From Mesorhizobium sp. L2C084A000 (lineage in GTDB: Bacteria; Pseudomonadota; Alphaproteobacteria; Rhizobiales; Rhizobiaceae): a DNA stretch of 63,299 nucleotides. The translations under genes were made by a program, and so were the position numbers. Position 1 is the stretch's first letter; every line of letters starts with the position of its first letter. Under the pieces are notes generated by a model. That model was not told the origin of the DNA. It saw only the letters and a list, made by a program, of their open reading frames with translations, and did not search any database. Positions 56,055 through 63,299 of this stretch are shown one piece after another. The DNA lies in assembly GCF_000502875.1 (NCBI RefSeq), contig NZ_AYWX01000003.1, positions 163,055-226,353 of the forward strand, read 5' to 3'.

Positions 56055-57320
56055 ATGAATTTTCCGATCGAGCTGGTCCGCGAAAGATTTCCCGCTCTCT
56101 CCCTGACCGACAAGGGCCGTCGCCGCATCTATCTCGACAATCCGGCCGGCACGCAGGTGCCGCAAGTCGTCGCAGACGCCGTGTCGCGCTGTCTTTTGAC
56201 CACCAACGCCAACCTTGGCGGCTATTTCGAAACGACGATTGCCGCGCAGGCCGTCGTCGATGAGGCGCATCGGGCAATGGCCGATTTCCTTGGTGCGGCG
56301 AGCCCGGAAGAAATCATCATCGGCGCCAACATGACGACGCTGACCTATCACATGTCGCGCACGCTCGGCCGCACGATGAAGCCCGGCGACGAGATCATCC
56401 TCACCCGCATGGACCATGAGGGCAATGTGTCGCCCTGGCTGCAGCTGGCCGAGGATCTCGGCCTCGTCGTGCGCTGGCTGCCGTTCGACGAAAAGAGCTG
56501 GCAGGTCGAAGAGGCGACGCTCGCCGGGTTGCTATCCGACAGGACCCGGCTGGTCGCGTTGAACTATGCCAGCAACCTGACTGGTTCCATCAACCGGGTG
56601 AAGGCGCTGAGCGCCATCGCCAGGAACGCCGGCGCGCTGGTCTATGTCGATGCCGTGCAGTTCGCCCCGCACGGCCTGATCGACGTTCAGGAGCTCGGCT
56701 GCGATTTCTTGATCTGTTCGGTCTACAAATTCTTCGGCCCGCATATGGGCATTTTGTGGGGCCAGCATGATGTCATCGATGATCTGAAACCCTACAAGTG
56801 CCGCTGTTCATCCAACGGCCTGCCGGAGCGGTTCGAGCTGGGCACGCCGCAGATCGAACTGATGGCCGGCCTCACGGCCGCGGTCGATTACTTCGCCGAC
56901 CTTGGCGCGGCAGCGGGCGAGGGTGGATCGCGAAGGCAGAAGATCGCCAAGGCGTTCGCGGTGTCGATCGCCTATGAAAACCCGCTGGCGCAACAGCTGA
57001 TCGACGGTCTGTCCGATATCGAGGGTCTGACCATCCACGGCATCACCGATCCGAAGCGGATTGGCGAGCGCGTGCCGACGGTGTCCTTCACCGTCGACGG
57101 CATCGTGCCGGAGACGATCGTACGGCAGATGAACGCCGAGAACATCTTCCTGTGGTCGGGGCACAACTATGCCTGGGAGATCGTCCATCAACTCGGCATC
57201 CCGGCCGAGTATGGCGTCGTGCGCATCGGCATCGCTCACTACAACACATCTGCCGAAATCGACGAGACGCTGGAGAGCGTGCACCGGGTCATCGCCATGC
57301 TCAGGCAGCAGCGCTCCTGA
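56055..57320 (+). CDS. Cysteine desulfurase-like class V PLP enzyme without the catalytic cysteine
   Basis: The 421-residue protein aligns with the cysteine desulfurase-like subfamily (IYLDNPAGTQVP, MDHEGNVSPW, YVDAVQFAPHGLID). The PLP lysine is in CSVYKFFGPHMG. At the place of the SufS cysteine (HCA) the sequence is FLWSGHNYAWEI, so no catalytic cysteine is present there. It is probably not a desulfurase and may be a lyase, epimerase or transaminase. GGGAGAAGGG precedes the ATG. It is paired with an aldo/keto reductase gene. Confidence 0.85.
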   Translation: MNFPIELVRERFPALSLTDKGRRRIYLDNPAGTQVPQVVADAVSRCLLTTNANLGGYFETTIAAQAVVDEAHRAMADFLGAASPEEIIIGANMTTLTYHMSRTLGRTMKPGDEIILTRMDHEGNVSPWLQLAEDLGLVVRWLPFDEKSWQVEEATLAGLLSDRTRLVALNYASNLTGSINRVKALSAIARNAGALVYVDAVQFAPHGLIDVQELGCDFLICSVYKFFGPHMGILWGQHDVIDDLKPYKCRCSSNGLPERFELGTPQIELMAGLTAAVDYFADLGAAAGEGGSRRQKIAKAFAVSIAYENPLAQQLIDGLSDIEGLTIHGITDPKRIGERVPTVSFTVDGIVPETIVRQMNAENIFLWSGHNYAWEIVHQLGIPAEYGVVRIGIAHYNTSAEIDETLESVHRVIAMLRQQRS

Positions 57321-57335
57321 CACTGGCTTGAGTAC

Positions 57336-58364
57336 TCACCGCATCTTGCCGCCGAAGCCGGTGAGGAACGCGGTGAGATTGTCGCCGAGTTCGTCGCAGA
57401 GGTAGCCGCCCTCCTGGACGATGACCGTCGGCAGGTCGAGCTTTGCGATGGCCTCGCCGATGCGCGAGAAACCCGGCGTCGTCACCGAAAGTCCGCCGAA
57501 CGGATCGCCCTCGAACGCATCGAGCCCGAGCGCCACGACCAGCACGTCGGGCGAAAAGGCACGGATGCGCTGGAACGCTACCTCGAGCGCTTCGAGAAAC
57601 GCCGCGTCGGCGGATTTGCGTGGCAGCGGCAGGTTGAAATTGTAGCCGAGGCCTGGCCCTTCGCCGCGCTCGTCGGCATGGCCCCAGAAGAACGGGTAGA
57701 AACGCACGGGATCGGCATGCAGCGAGACGGTCAGCACATCCGGTCGTGCATAGAAGATGCCTTGCGTGCCGTTGCCGTGATGCAGGTCGACATCGAGGAT
57801 CGCCACCCGTGCGGCCTGTTTACGCAGAGCCTGTGCGGCGACGGCCGAATTGTTGATGAAACAGAAGCCGCCGGCGACATCGGCAAAGGCGTGGTGACCG
57901 GGCGGGCGGCATAGCGCGTAGGCGGCCGGTACGCCTGACATCACCGCCTCGGCCGCATCGACCGCGCTCCAGACGCTCCACAGCGCGCTTTGCCAAGTCT
58001 CGCCCGAGATCGGGCAAGCAGTATCGGCCATGTGGTAGCCGGCCTGCCCGACTGCCGAGGCCGGGTAGGAGCCGTTGCGCGCGATCGGATGGATGTTGGG
58101 GATCACTTCGGCCGAAGCGCCCTCGATGCGCTGCCAGCGCGCGTAGATATGCTCGAGGAAATCCAGATATTCGGGCGTATGCACAGCCGCGACCGGGCCG
58201 AGCCCATGATCCCGAGACCGCTCGATCGTGCAACCGGCGGATAATGCGCCGGCTAACAATCTTTCGACGCGCTCCGGCTTTTCCGGATTGGGCTGCGCCG
58301 CACCGCTTGACAGAAAGGCCTTGGGGTCGTGACGCTTCTGTTCCTCGGCGTAGAAGGCTTTCAT
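57336..58364 (-). CDS. Histone deacetylase-family (acetylpolyamine amidohydrolase-like) protein
   Basis: The 342-residue protein has the HDAC residues: the His pair in PPGHHAFADVAGGFCF, the zinc ligands in ILDVDLHHGNGTQ, ALGLDAFEGDP, and the transition-state Tyr in QEGGYLCDEL. Bacterial relatives (APAH, HDLP) remove acetyl groups from polyamines or other small amines. It overlaps the upstream acetyltransferase gene by 4 bp. That makes acetylation and deacetylation of one small molecule plausible. Confidence 0.92.
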   Translation of the reverse strand: MKAFYAEEQKRHDPKAFLSSGAAQPNPEKPERVERLLAGALSAGCTIERSRDHGLGPVAAVHTPEYLDFLEHIYARWQRIEGASAEVIPNIHPIARNGSYPASAVGQAGYHMADTACPISGETWQSALWSVWSAVDAAEAVMSGVPAAYALCRPPGHHAFADVAGGFCFINNSAVAAQALRKQAARVAILDVDLHHGNGTQGIFYARPDVLTVSLHADPVRFYPFFWGHADERGEGPGLGYNFNLPLPRKSADAAFLEALEVAFQRIRAFSPDVLVVALGLDAFEGDPFGGLSVTTPGFSRIGEAIAKLDLPTVIVQEGGYLCDELGDNLTAFLTGFGGKMR

Positions 58365-58876
58365 TCCTGCTCCTCATTCTCGGCCGTGTCGGCGAAGGCA
58401 AAGAAGGCATCGCCGATGATCTTCTGGGTCTGTTCGTAGCTCGACCAGGCGATGCCCAGCCTTTCATAAAAGGCCTTGGCGCCCTCATTGTCGGTGTCGA
58501 CGGATAGCCTCAGATACACGCCGCCTTCTTTCCGGCACTGCGCCGCAACGTGCCGCAGCAGCCGCTCGCCGATCTTGCGGCCACGAAAACGATCCTCGAC
58601 ATAGAGGTCTTGCACATAGACGCCAGGCCGCCCCATCCAGGTCGAAAAGATCGGGAAATGCAGGCAGAGCCCGGCAAATTCGCCGCCGACTTCGGCGATC
58701 AGGGTGGAGAAGGATGGCTTTTCACCAAAGCCGTAAGTTCTGAGATCGTCCGGTGTCGAAATGATCTCCTCGGGCGCGCCGATATGGGTGCCGAGTTTCA
58801 GGATCGCCGCGTGGATCGTTTCGACGTCGTCGAGAGTGCCGAGTCGAAGGAGGATATTGGGCGGGGGGACAATCAT
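58361..58876 (-). CDS. GNAT-family N-acetyltransferase
   Basis: The 171-residue protein has the GNAT fold: LRLGTLDDVETIHAAILKLG at the start, VYVQDLYVEDRFRGRKIGERL with the acetyl-CoA loop, and AKAFYERLGI. It resembles amine (diamine/spermidine-like) acetyltransferases. The ATG at 58876 is the most likely start; the frame continues upstream into repeat copy 4 without coding support. It is first of a two-gene unit with the deacetylase-like gene, with a 4-bp overlap. Confidence 0.87.
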   Translation of the reverse strand: MIVPPPNILLRLGTLDDVETIHAAILKLGTHIGAPEEIISTPDDLRTYGFGEKPSFSTLIAEVGGEFAGLCLHFPIFSTWMGRPGVYVQDLYVEDRFRGRKIGERLLRHVAAQCRKEGGVYLRLSVDTDNEGAKAFYERLGIAWSSYEQTQKIIGDAFFAFADTAENEEQE

Positions 58877-58894
58877 CGGAGGTTCGGTGCCCAG

Positions 58895-59054
58895 GCACCC
58901 CCCTCTGTCCTGCCGGACATCTCCCCCGCAAGGGGGGAGATTGGCAGTTTTGATACTACCGCCCATCCTGCAACGTTGGAAGTTAGCGAAAGCCGAAATG
59001 ACATCCGATCTCCCCCCTTGCGGGGGAGATGTCCGGCAGGACAGAGGGGGGTGC
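58895..59054. repeat. Dispersed inverted-repeat element, type A, copy 4
   Basis: Arms at 58895-58941 and 59008-59054 are perfect or near-perfect reverse complements. The core includes AACGTTGGAAGTTAGCGAAA and then GCCGAAATGACATCC, matching copy 3. It separates the BKACE operon from the GNAT-deacetylase unit. Confidence 0.92.
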
Positions 59055-59102
59055 GAAGGAACGCAATCATTTCAGATTGTCTCCCTTTCAAACGCCAGCA
59101 TC

Positions 59103-60032
59103 TCAAAACGCCACCCGGTCGCCGCCCTTGAGCGCCAGCATGTCGCGCGCTTCGGTGGGGGTTGCAACCTCCAGCGACAGCCCATCGAGAATGCCACGGA
59201 TGCGGCGCACCTGATCGGCATTGGATTTCGCCAGCTGGCGGCCGTCATAGAGACTGTCCTCCAGCCCGACGCGGACATTGCCGCCCATGGCCGCGGCGAT
59301 CGAGATCAGCGGCATCTGCTGGCGGCCGGCGGCCAGCACCGAGAACTGGTAGCTGTCGCCGAACAATTTGTCGGCGATCCGCTTCATGTGGACGAGATTG
59401 TCCGGGTCAGCGCCGATGCCGCCCAGAATGCCCAGCACGAACTGGATGAACAATGGGCCAGACACCAGCCCCCGGTCGCGGAAATGCGCCAATGAGTAGA
59501 GATGGCCGACATCGTAGCATTCGAATTCGAAGCGCGTGCCGCAGCCCTTGCCCAGTCTTTCCAGCACCCCTTCCATGTCGGCGAAGGTGTTCTTGAAGAT
59601 CGTGTCGCGGGTGGCTTCCAGCAGCTTCGGTTCCCACTCGTGCTGCCATTCCCTCGGCTTGTCGAGCATCGGGAACAGCGCGAAATTCATCGAACCCATG
59701 TTGAGCGAGCACATTTCGGGTTCGGCTCTGAGCGGTGCCGCCAGCCGCTGGTCCAGGGTCATCAGCGACGAGCCGCCGGTGGTGATGTTGATCACTGCAT
59801 CGGTCGCCTGTTTGATGCGCGGCAGGAACTGCATGTAGACGTCCGGATCGGCGGTCGGGCGGCCGTCACTCGGATCGCGGGCGTGCAGATGCAGAATCGA
59901 GGCACCGGCTTCGGCCGCCGCGATCGCCTCCGCTGCGATCTGGTCCGGCGTCACCGGCAGATAGGGCGACATCGACGGCGTGTGCACCGAGCCGGTGACA
60001 GCGCAGGTGACGATGACTTTTCTAGGCGCCAT
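59103..60032 (-). CDS. BKACE-family beta-keto acid cleavage enzyme (DUF849)
   Basis: The 309-residue TIM-barrel protein has the BKACE pattern: VIVTCAVTGSVHTPSMSPYL, ASILHLHARDP (zinc-binding HxH), INITTGGSS, LNMGSMNFA and FECYDVGHL. These enzymes condense a beta-keto acid with acetyl-CoA to give acetoacetate and a new acyl-CoA. The specific keto acid is unknown. It is the last gene of a three-gene operon, 10 bp after the aminotransferase. Confidence 0.93.
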   Translation of the reverse strand: MAPRKVIVTCAVTGSVHTPSMSPYLPVTPDQIAAEAIAAAEAGASILHLHARDPSDGRPTADPDVYMQFLPRIKQATDAVINITTGGSSLMTLDQRLAAPLRAEPEMCSLNMGSMNFALFPMLDKPREWQHEWEPKLLEATRDTIFKNTFADMEGVLERLGKGCGTRFEFECYDVGHLYSLAHFRDRGLVSGPLFIQFVLGILGGIGADPDNLVHMKRIADKLFGDSYQFSVLAAGRQQMPLISIAAAMGGNVRVGLEDSLYDGRQLAKSNADQVRRIRGILDGLSLEVATPTEARDMLALKGGDRVAF

Positions 60033-60042
60033 CTTTGTCGCC

Positions 60043-61422
60043 TCAGCCTTCGACCGGTAGGTCGAGTTCGGAGGCCAGAACGTCCAGCGAGTCGCCGATG
60101 ATGGAGACGATCTCGCCGACCTGCTCCCTGGTGACGATCATCGGCGGCGCGACCATGAAATTGTCGCCGTCGACGCCGCCCTTGACCCTGCGGCCATAGA
60201 TGATCAGCCCGCGCTCATAGGCGAGGTCGAGCAGCCGTTGCGTGGCTTTCTTGGTCTGGTCGATCGGCCTCAGCGTCTCGGGATCGGCAACCATCTGGGC
60301 GCCGGTGAGCAGGCCCTTGCCACGCATATCGGCGATGAACGGAAACCGCTTGGCCAGCCCCTTCAGCCCGTCCATCAGCACGTCGCCCATGGCGGCCGCA
60401 TTGGCGATCAGGTCGAGCCGGTCCATTTCACCGAGCACGGCAAGCCCGGCGGCGCAGGCCAGCGGATTGCCAGCATAGGTGTGGCCGTGCTGGAAGCCGC
60501 CGGAGTCAAGCAGCGGCTGCACCAGCCGCATCGGGGCGGCGAGCGCGCCAAGCGGCGCATAGCCCGAACCCAGCCCCTTCGACAGCGCAACGATGTCGGG
60601 CTTGCAGTTCCAGTGGTCGCCGCCGAGGAATTTGCCGGTGCGGCCGGCGCCGCTCATCACTTCATCGTGGATGAGCAGGATGCCGTAGCGGTCGCAGATC
60701 TCGCGGATGCGCGGATAGTAGCTGTCGGGCGCCACCAGCGCTGCGGTCGCAGCGCCACCGATCGGTTCCATGATGAAGGCGACCACGCTCTCCGGCCCTT
60801 CGGCCAGGATCTTCTCCTCCAGCATGTCGGCATAGCGGATGCCGCGCTGTTCCATCGAAAGATTGTCGCGGTCGTGCCAGGCGTTCGGCGCCGGCACGGT
60901 CGGCATCACCCGCATCATCGGCTCGAAAGTTTCGGCCAGCGCATCGTCGCCGGTAATCGACAGCGAACCCAGCGTGCCGCCATGATAGGAGGGGAAGCGC
61001 GTGATCACCTTCCAGCGGCTGGCCTGGCCGGCGGCGACAGCCCATTGCCGCGCCAGCTTGATGCAGGATTCCGTCGCCTCCGAGCCGCCCGAGACGAAGA
61101 AGATACGGTCCATGCCTTCCGGCAGCTTGCCGGCCAGCTCACGTGCCAGTTCTTCGGCCGGCTCGTTCTCGAAATGCAGCCGATAGGCGAAGGTGGCGCG
61201 GTCCATCTGCCGCTTCATGGCATCCAGCACGTTGCGGTTGGAATGGCCGATATTGGCGACCATCGGGCCGCTCGAGCCGTCGATAAAGCGGCGGCCGTCC
61301 TGCGTCCACATATAGATGCCCTCGGCACGGTCGATCAGCGGCCGGCGCAGGCTGGACAGATAGAACAGATGCGAGTCTCGCCGGACTTCGGTTTCTTCAA
61401 CGGCGGATTGGATTTTCGACAT
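60043..61422 (-). CDS. Class III aminotransferase
   Basis: The 459-residue PLP enzyme has FVSGGSEATESCIKLARQW, the cofactor Asp in LLIHDEVMSGAGRTGKFL and the PLP lysine in DIVALSKGLGSGYAPLGALA. Class III enzymes often act on omega- or beta-amino groups with pyruvate or 2-oxoglutarate. The ATG at 61422 lies one base after the stop of the dimethylformamidase-like gene, so the two are coupled. The substrate must be inferred from the operon. Confidence 0.92.
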   Translation of the reverse strand: MSKIQSAVEETEVRRDSHLFYLSSLRRPLIDRAEGIYMWTQDGRRFIDGSSGPMVANIGHSNRNVLDAMKRQMDRATFAYRLHFENEPAEELARELAGKLPEGMDRIFFVSGGSEATESCIKLARQWAVAAGQASRWKVITRFPSYHGGTLGSLSITGDDALAETFEPMMRVMPTVPAPNAWHDRDNLSMEQRGIRYADMLEEKILAEGPESVVAFIMEPIGGAATAALVAPDSYYPRIREICDRYGILLIHDEVMSGAGRTGKFLGGDHWNCKPDIVALSKGLGSGYAPLGALAAPMRLVQPLLDSGGFQHGHTYAGNPLACAAGLAVLGEMDRLDLIANAAAMGDVLMDGLKGLAKRFPFIADMRGKGLLTGAQMVADPETLRPIDQTKKATQRLLDLAYERGLIIYGRRVKGGVDGDNFMVAPPMIVTREQVGEIVSIIGDSLDVLASELDLPVEG

Positions 61423-61423
61423 A

Positions 61424-63067
61424 TCAGGGCTTTCCGAGGTAACGATCGAGGACATTTTTTGTGACGCGTTCGACCATCGGGTCCTGTCTTAGCAGGCCGG
61501 CGACCCATTCGCAGCTTCCGGCGTGGAACACCTCGCCCTTGCCGCGCGGGAAATTGACGATCATGCCATTGCCGCGTTTGACCTTTTCCAGATTGGCGTC
61601 GCTCGCCTCTCCGAACAGTGTTTCGGCGGTGAAGCGACCGTCTTCGTCGGTGAGGAACTGATCCTCGATCGGAATGTCGGCGCTTTCCTCGACCTGGGAT
61701 GCCATGCCGACCGCGAGAACCTGCAGGCCGTCTGGCGCGCCGCTGGTCGCTGTGGGGTAGGGCAGGCCGCCGCGTATCTCGAAGTCGAGCCCATCGACTT
61801 CATAGCCATAGACATGGCTGTCGGAGCCCAGCAGGTCACCATAATAGATGCCGGTGCCGGCAAAGGCCCAGTGCTCCGGCCGGTAGACCGGAAAGCCACG
61901 CACGCCGCGCGGCGCGCAACCGCCCCAACCGGTATAAACCCCGCGCGTGGCGTTGAGCCCGAAGGTCGCCGAACCCGGCCGGCCGATTTCCGGCGCTTCC
62001 CAGGAGTTGGTGGCGCGGGTGATGTCGCCGCCTGGGAGATAGGCGGGGTCTTCGGCACGCGCGCGATATTTGTAGCAGACCTGCCGGCGGGCCTCGTCTT
62101 CCAGCCGCGTCTGCCACATGAAATTGCCGGCAAAGCGCGCCGCATGGCCGCCGCGCTCGACATAGGCGTCGACGGCATCGCGCATTTCCCAGGTCCAGTA
62201 TTCGTCATGGCCGACGAAGACGGCACAGTCGTAGCCGTCGAGAATTTCGGACGAAAAATGCAGATCGTGCTGGCTGATGAGATCGACGCCATAGCCGGCC
62301 TGTTCGGCGAAGCGGAAGAAATGGCTGTCATAGCTGGCCCAGCCCGAAGAGGCGTATTTCTTCGAATGGCCTGTGGCGAGCGCCCATTCCATATGCGGAT
62401 AGCGGGGAATCGTCTTGGGTGGCACGGCGACTTCCAGCGGCACGCGCGGCGCGTCTTTCGGCAGCACGACGAAGCCGCGGCACCAGGGGCGTTGCGTCGA
62501 CACGATGGGCGAATACTGGTTGCGATCCGGCCCGGTGATGCCCTGGTAGTGGTTGGAGCCGCCCCAGGTGTTGTAGGCCAGCCATGTGCCTGTCGCAGCC
62601 ACCTGCAGCACACGGCCGGGTTTACGGCCCGGCTGCGGGCTGACGATGAAAAGATGATGGGATTGGATCGGTTTGCCGTCGCGGCCGTCGGCGGTCAGCG
62701 TGACCCGATAGGCGCCGGACGGCCAGTCCGCCCCGACGCGAAATTCGAAGGATACGTCCCAGCCGCAGCCTTCAACCGAACACTGGTCAGGTGTGTCCTG
62801 CCGGCGTGCCGCGATGCCCGATTTTTCGAATGCTTTGGTCTCGCTGCCGCCATCCCGGGTGATTGTCATGCCGAAGTTCGGAGCTGTCGAACTGACATGC
62901 AACGCCACCGTTTCGCCGGCGCGATAGGAAAAGCGGTCGCTGTAGCACCAGATCTCGCCGCGCTCGCCATCCATCCCCGGCCATTCGTAGTAATGGCCAC
63001 GCACCGCGTGGCGGCGCTGCTCCGGCGTCAGTCCGAAATCGGGGAATTCGGTCGGCAGATGGGTCAT
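61424..63067 (-). CDS. N,N-dimethylformamidase large-subunit-like protein
   Basis: The 547-residue protein resembles the beta (large) subunit of N,N-dimethylformamidase: an N-terminal beta-sandwich part (SYRAGETVALHVSS, WPSGAYRVTLTA) and a catalytic part with TWLAYNTWGGSNHYQG, VFVGHDEYWTWEMRDAVDAY and FAGNFMWQTRLE. The known enzyme is an iron amidohydrolase that needs a small alpha subunit, which is not seen here. I chose the ATG at 63067 over a GTG two codons earlier. The amide substrate is unknown. It heads the operon with aminotransferase and BKACE genes. Confidence 0.88.
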   Translation of the reverse strand: MTHLPTEFPDFGLTPEQRRHAVRGHYYEWPGMDGERGEIWCYSDRFSYRAGETVALHVSSTAPNFGMTITRDGGSETKAFEKSGIAARRQDTPDQCSVEGCGWDVSFEFRVGADWPSGAYRVTLTADGRDGKPIQSHHLFIVSPQPGRKPGRVLQVAATGTWLAYNTWGGSNHYQGITGPDRNQYSPIVSTQRPWCRGFVVLPKDAPRVPLEVAVPPKTIPRYPHMEWALATGHSKKYASSGWASYDSHFFRFAEQAGYGVDLISQHDLHFSSEILDGYDCAVFVGHDEYWTWEMRDAVDAYVERGGHAARFAGNFMWQTRLEDEARRQVCYKYRARAEDPAYLPGGDITRATNSWEAPEIGRPGSATFGLNATRGVYTGWGGCAPRGVRGFPVYRPEHWAFAGTGIYYGDLLGSDSHVYGYEVDGLDFEIRGGLPYPTATSGAPDGLQVLAVGMASQVEESADIPIEDQFLTDEDGRFTAETLFGEASDANLEKVKRGNGMIVNFPRGKGEVFHAGSCEWVAGLLRQDPMVERVTKNVLDRYLGKP

Positions 63068-63221
63068 GAACACCTGAAAGGTCGAAGGCCGCCATTTCGG
63101 CGATCTGCTGTCGTTGCGTCAAATGGAAACGATCGGACCAGCATTCGTTAGCCGCACCCTTGGCCGCCTCCATCAAACGGACTATCTCAGGGCAGGCGGC
63201 GTTTCCGCCACGGGGGTCGGA

Positions 63222-63299
63222 ATGCTCAGAGTGCAAAAGGTCAAAGTCGACGAGATCTACGTGCCGACAGCGCGCAAGAAGACGCTGCATCCCGAGACC
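63222..63299 (+). CDS. ParB-like N-terminal-domain protein, 5' end only
   Basis: The frame is open to the right edge of the window. The 26 visible residues begin MLRVQKVKVDEIYVPTARKK and continue TLHPET, which matches the start of ParB/Srx-type domains (xVDEIYVPxxRRxTL). Such stand-alone proteins bind DNA or nucleotides and are not always partition proteins. GGGGGTCGG precedes the ATG. It is divergent from the dimethylformamidase-like gene. Confidence 0.6.
   Translation, partial: MLRVQKVKVDEIYVPTARKKTLHPET

Noticed and set aside
61523..63151. A 542-codon plus-strand frame opposite the dimethylformamidase-like gene
   Set aside because: The minus-strand protein has a clear family match; the plus-strand translation has none.

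Overview
The window looks like a chromosome segment of an alphaproteobacterium of the order Rhizobiales, most likely Mesorhizobium. This rests on the high GC content, on rhizobial gene sets (a suf operon with two cysteine desulfurases, a stand-alone rpsD, purC-purS-purQ and purL near bolA-grxD, a DUF1476 ATPase zeta subunit), and on dispersed palindromic repeats of the type common in Mesorhizobium genomes. The genus is an inference from memory. No tRNA, rRNA, CRISPR array, insertion sequence or prophage was seen. Most genes are conserved housekeeping or ordinary metabolic genes.

Layout. 1-2.8 kb: the end of an ArnT-like membrane glycosyltransferase, a PAP2 phosphatase, a PaiB-type flavin protein and an alpha/beta hydrolase. 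3.1-10.2 kb: a complete Fe-S assembly operon (IscS-like desulfurase, sufB, sufC, sufD, sufS, a DUF59/SufT-like gene, a SufA-type carrier), with an Irr-box-like palindrome upstream. 10.4-13.5 kb: a GFA-family protein, a TfoX-N protein and psuK-psuG for pseudouridine breakdown. 13.7-21.8 kb: recA with LexA-type operators, alaS, a GST, icd, trmJ and murI. 21.9-25.6 kb: small proteins, rpsD, ttcA and an inositol-phosphatase-like gene. 25.6-41.4 kb: an MFS pump, grxD-bolA and the purine genes purL, purQ, purS, purC and purB, with unrelated genes between purQ and purL, plus the zeta subunit, an aldolase and several small enzymes. 41.4-45.2 kb: membrane and periplasmic proteins, a P1 peptidase and an orphan solute-binding protein. 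45.3-50.9 kb: a molybdenum-hydroxylase maturation cluster (MoxR ATPase, VWA protein, two XdhC-family genes, a MoeA-like/MocA fusion) without structural subunits. 51-57.3 kb: secreted proteins, a DUF1127-like micro-gene, a candidate small RNA, a J-domain protein, an aldo/keto reductase and a cysteine-desulfurase-like protein that lacks the catalytic cysteine. 57.3-63.3 kb: an overlapping GNAT/deacetylase pair, then a tight operon of dimethylformamidase-like protein, class III aminotransferase and BKACE enzyme, and finally the start of a ParB-like gene.

The most interesting items are the amidase-aminotransferase-BKACE operon, which reads as a three-step catabolic route for an unknown amide; two intergenic regions with strong rho-independent terminators but no matching gene, which are small-RNA candidates; and a family of four inverted-repeat elements of 160-180 bp with a conserved asymmetric core. 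I found no clear sign of a wholly new defence or mobile system.
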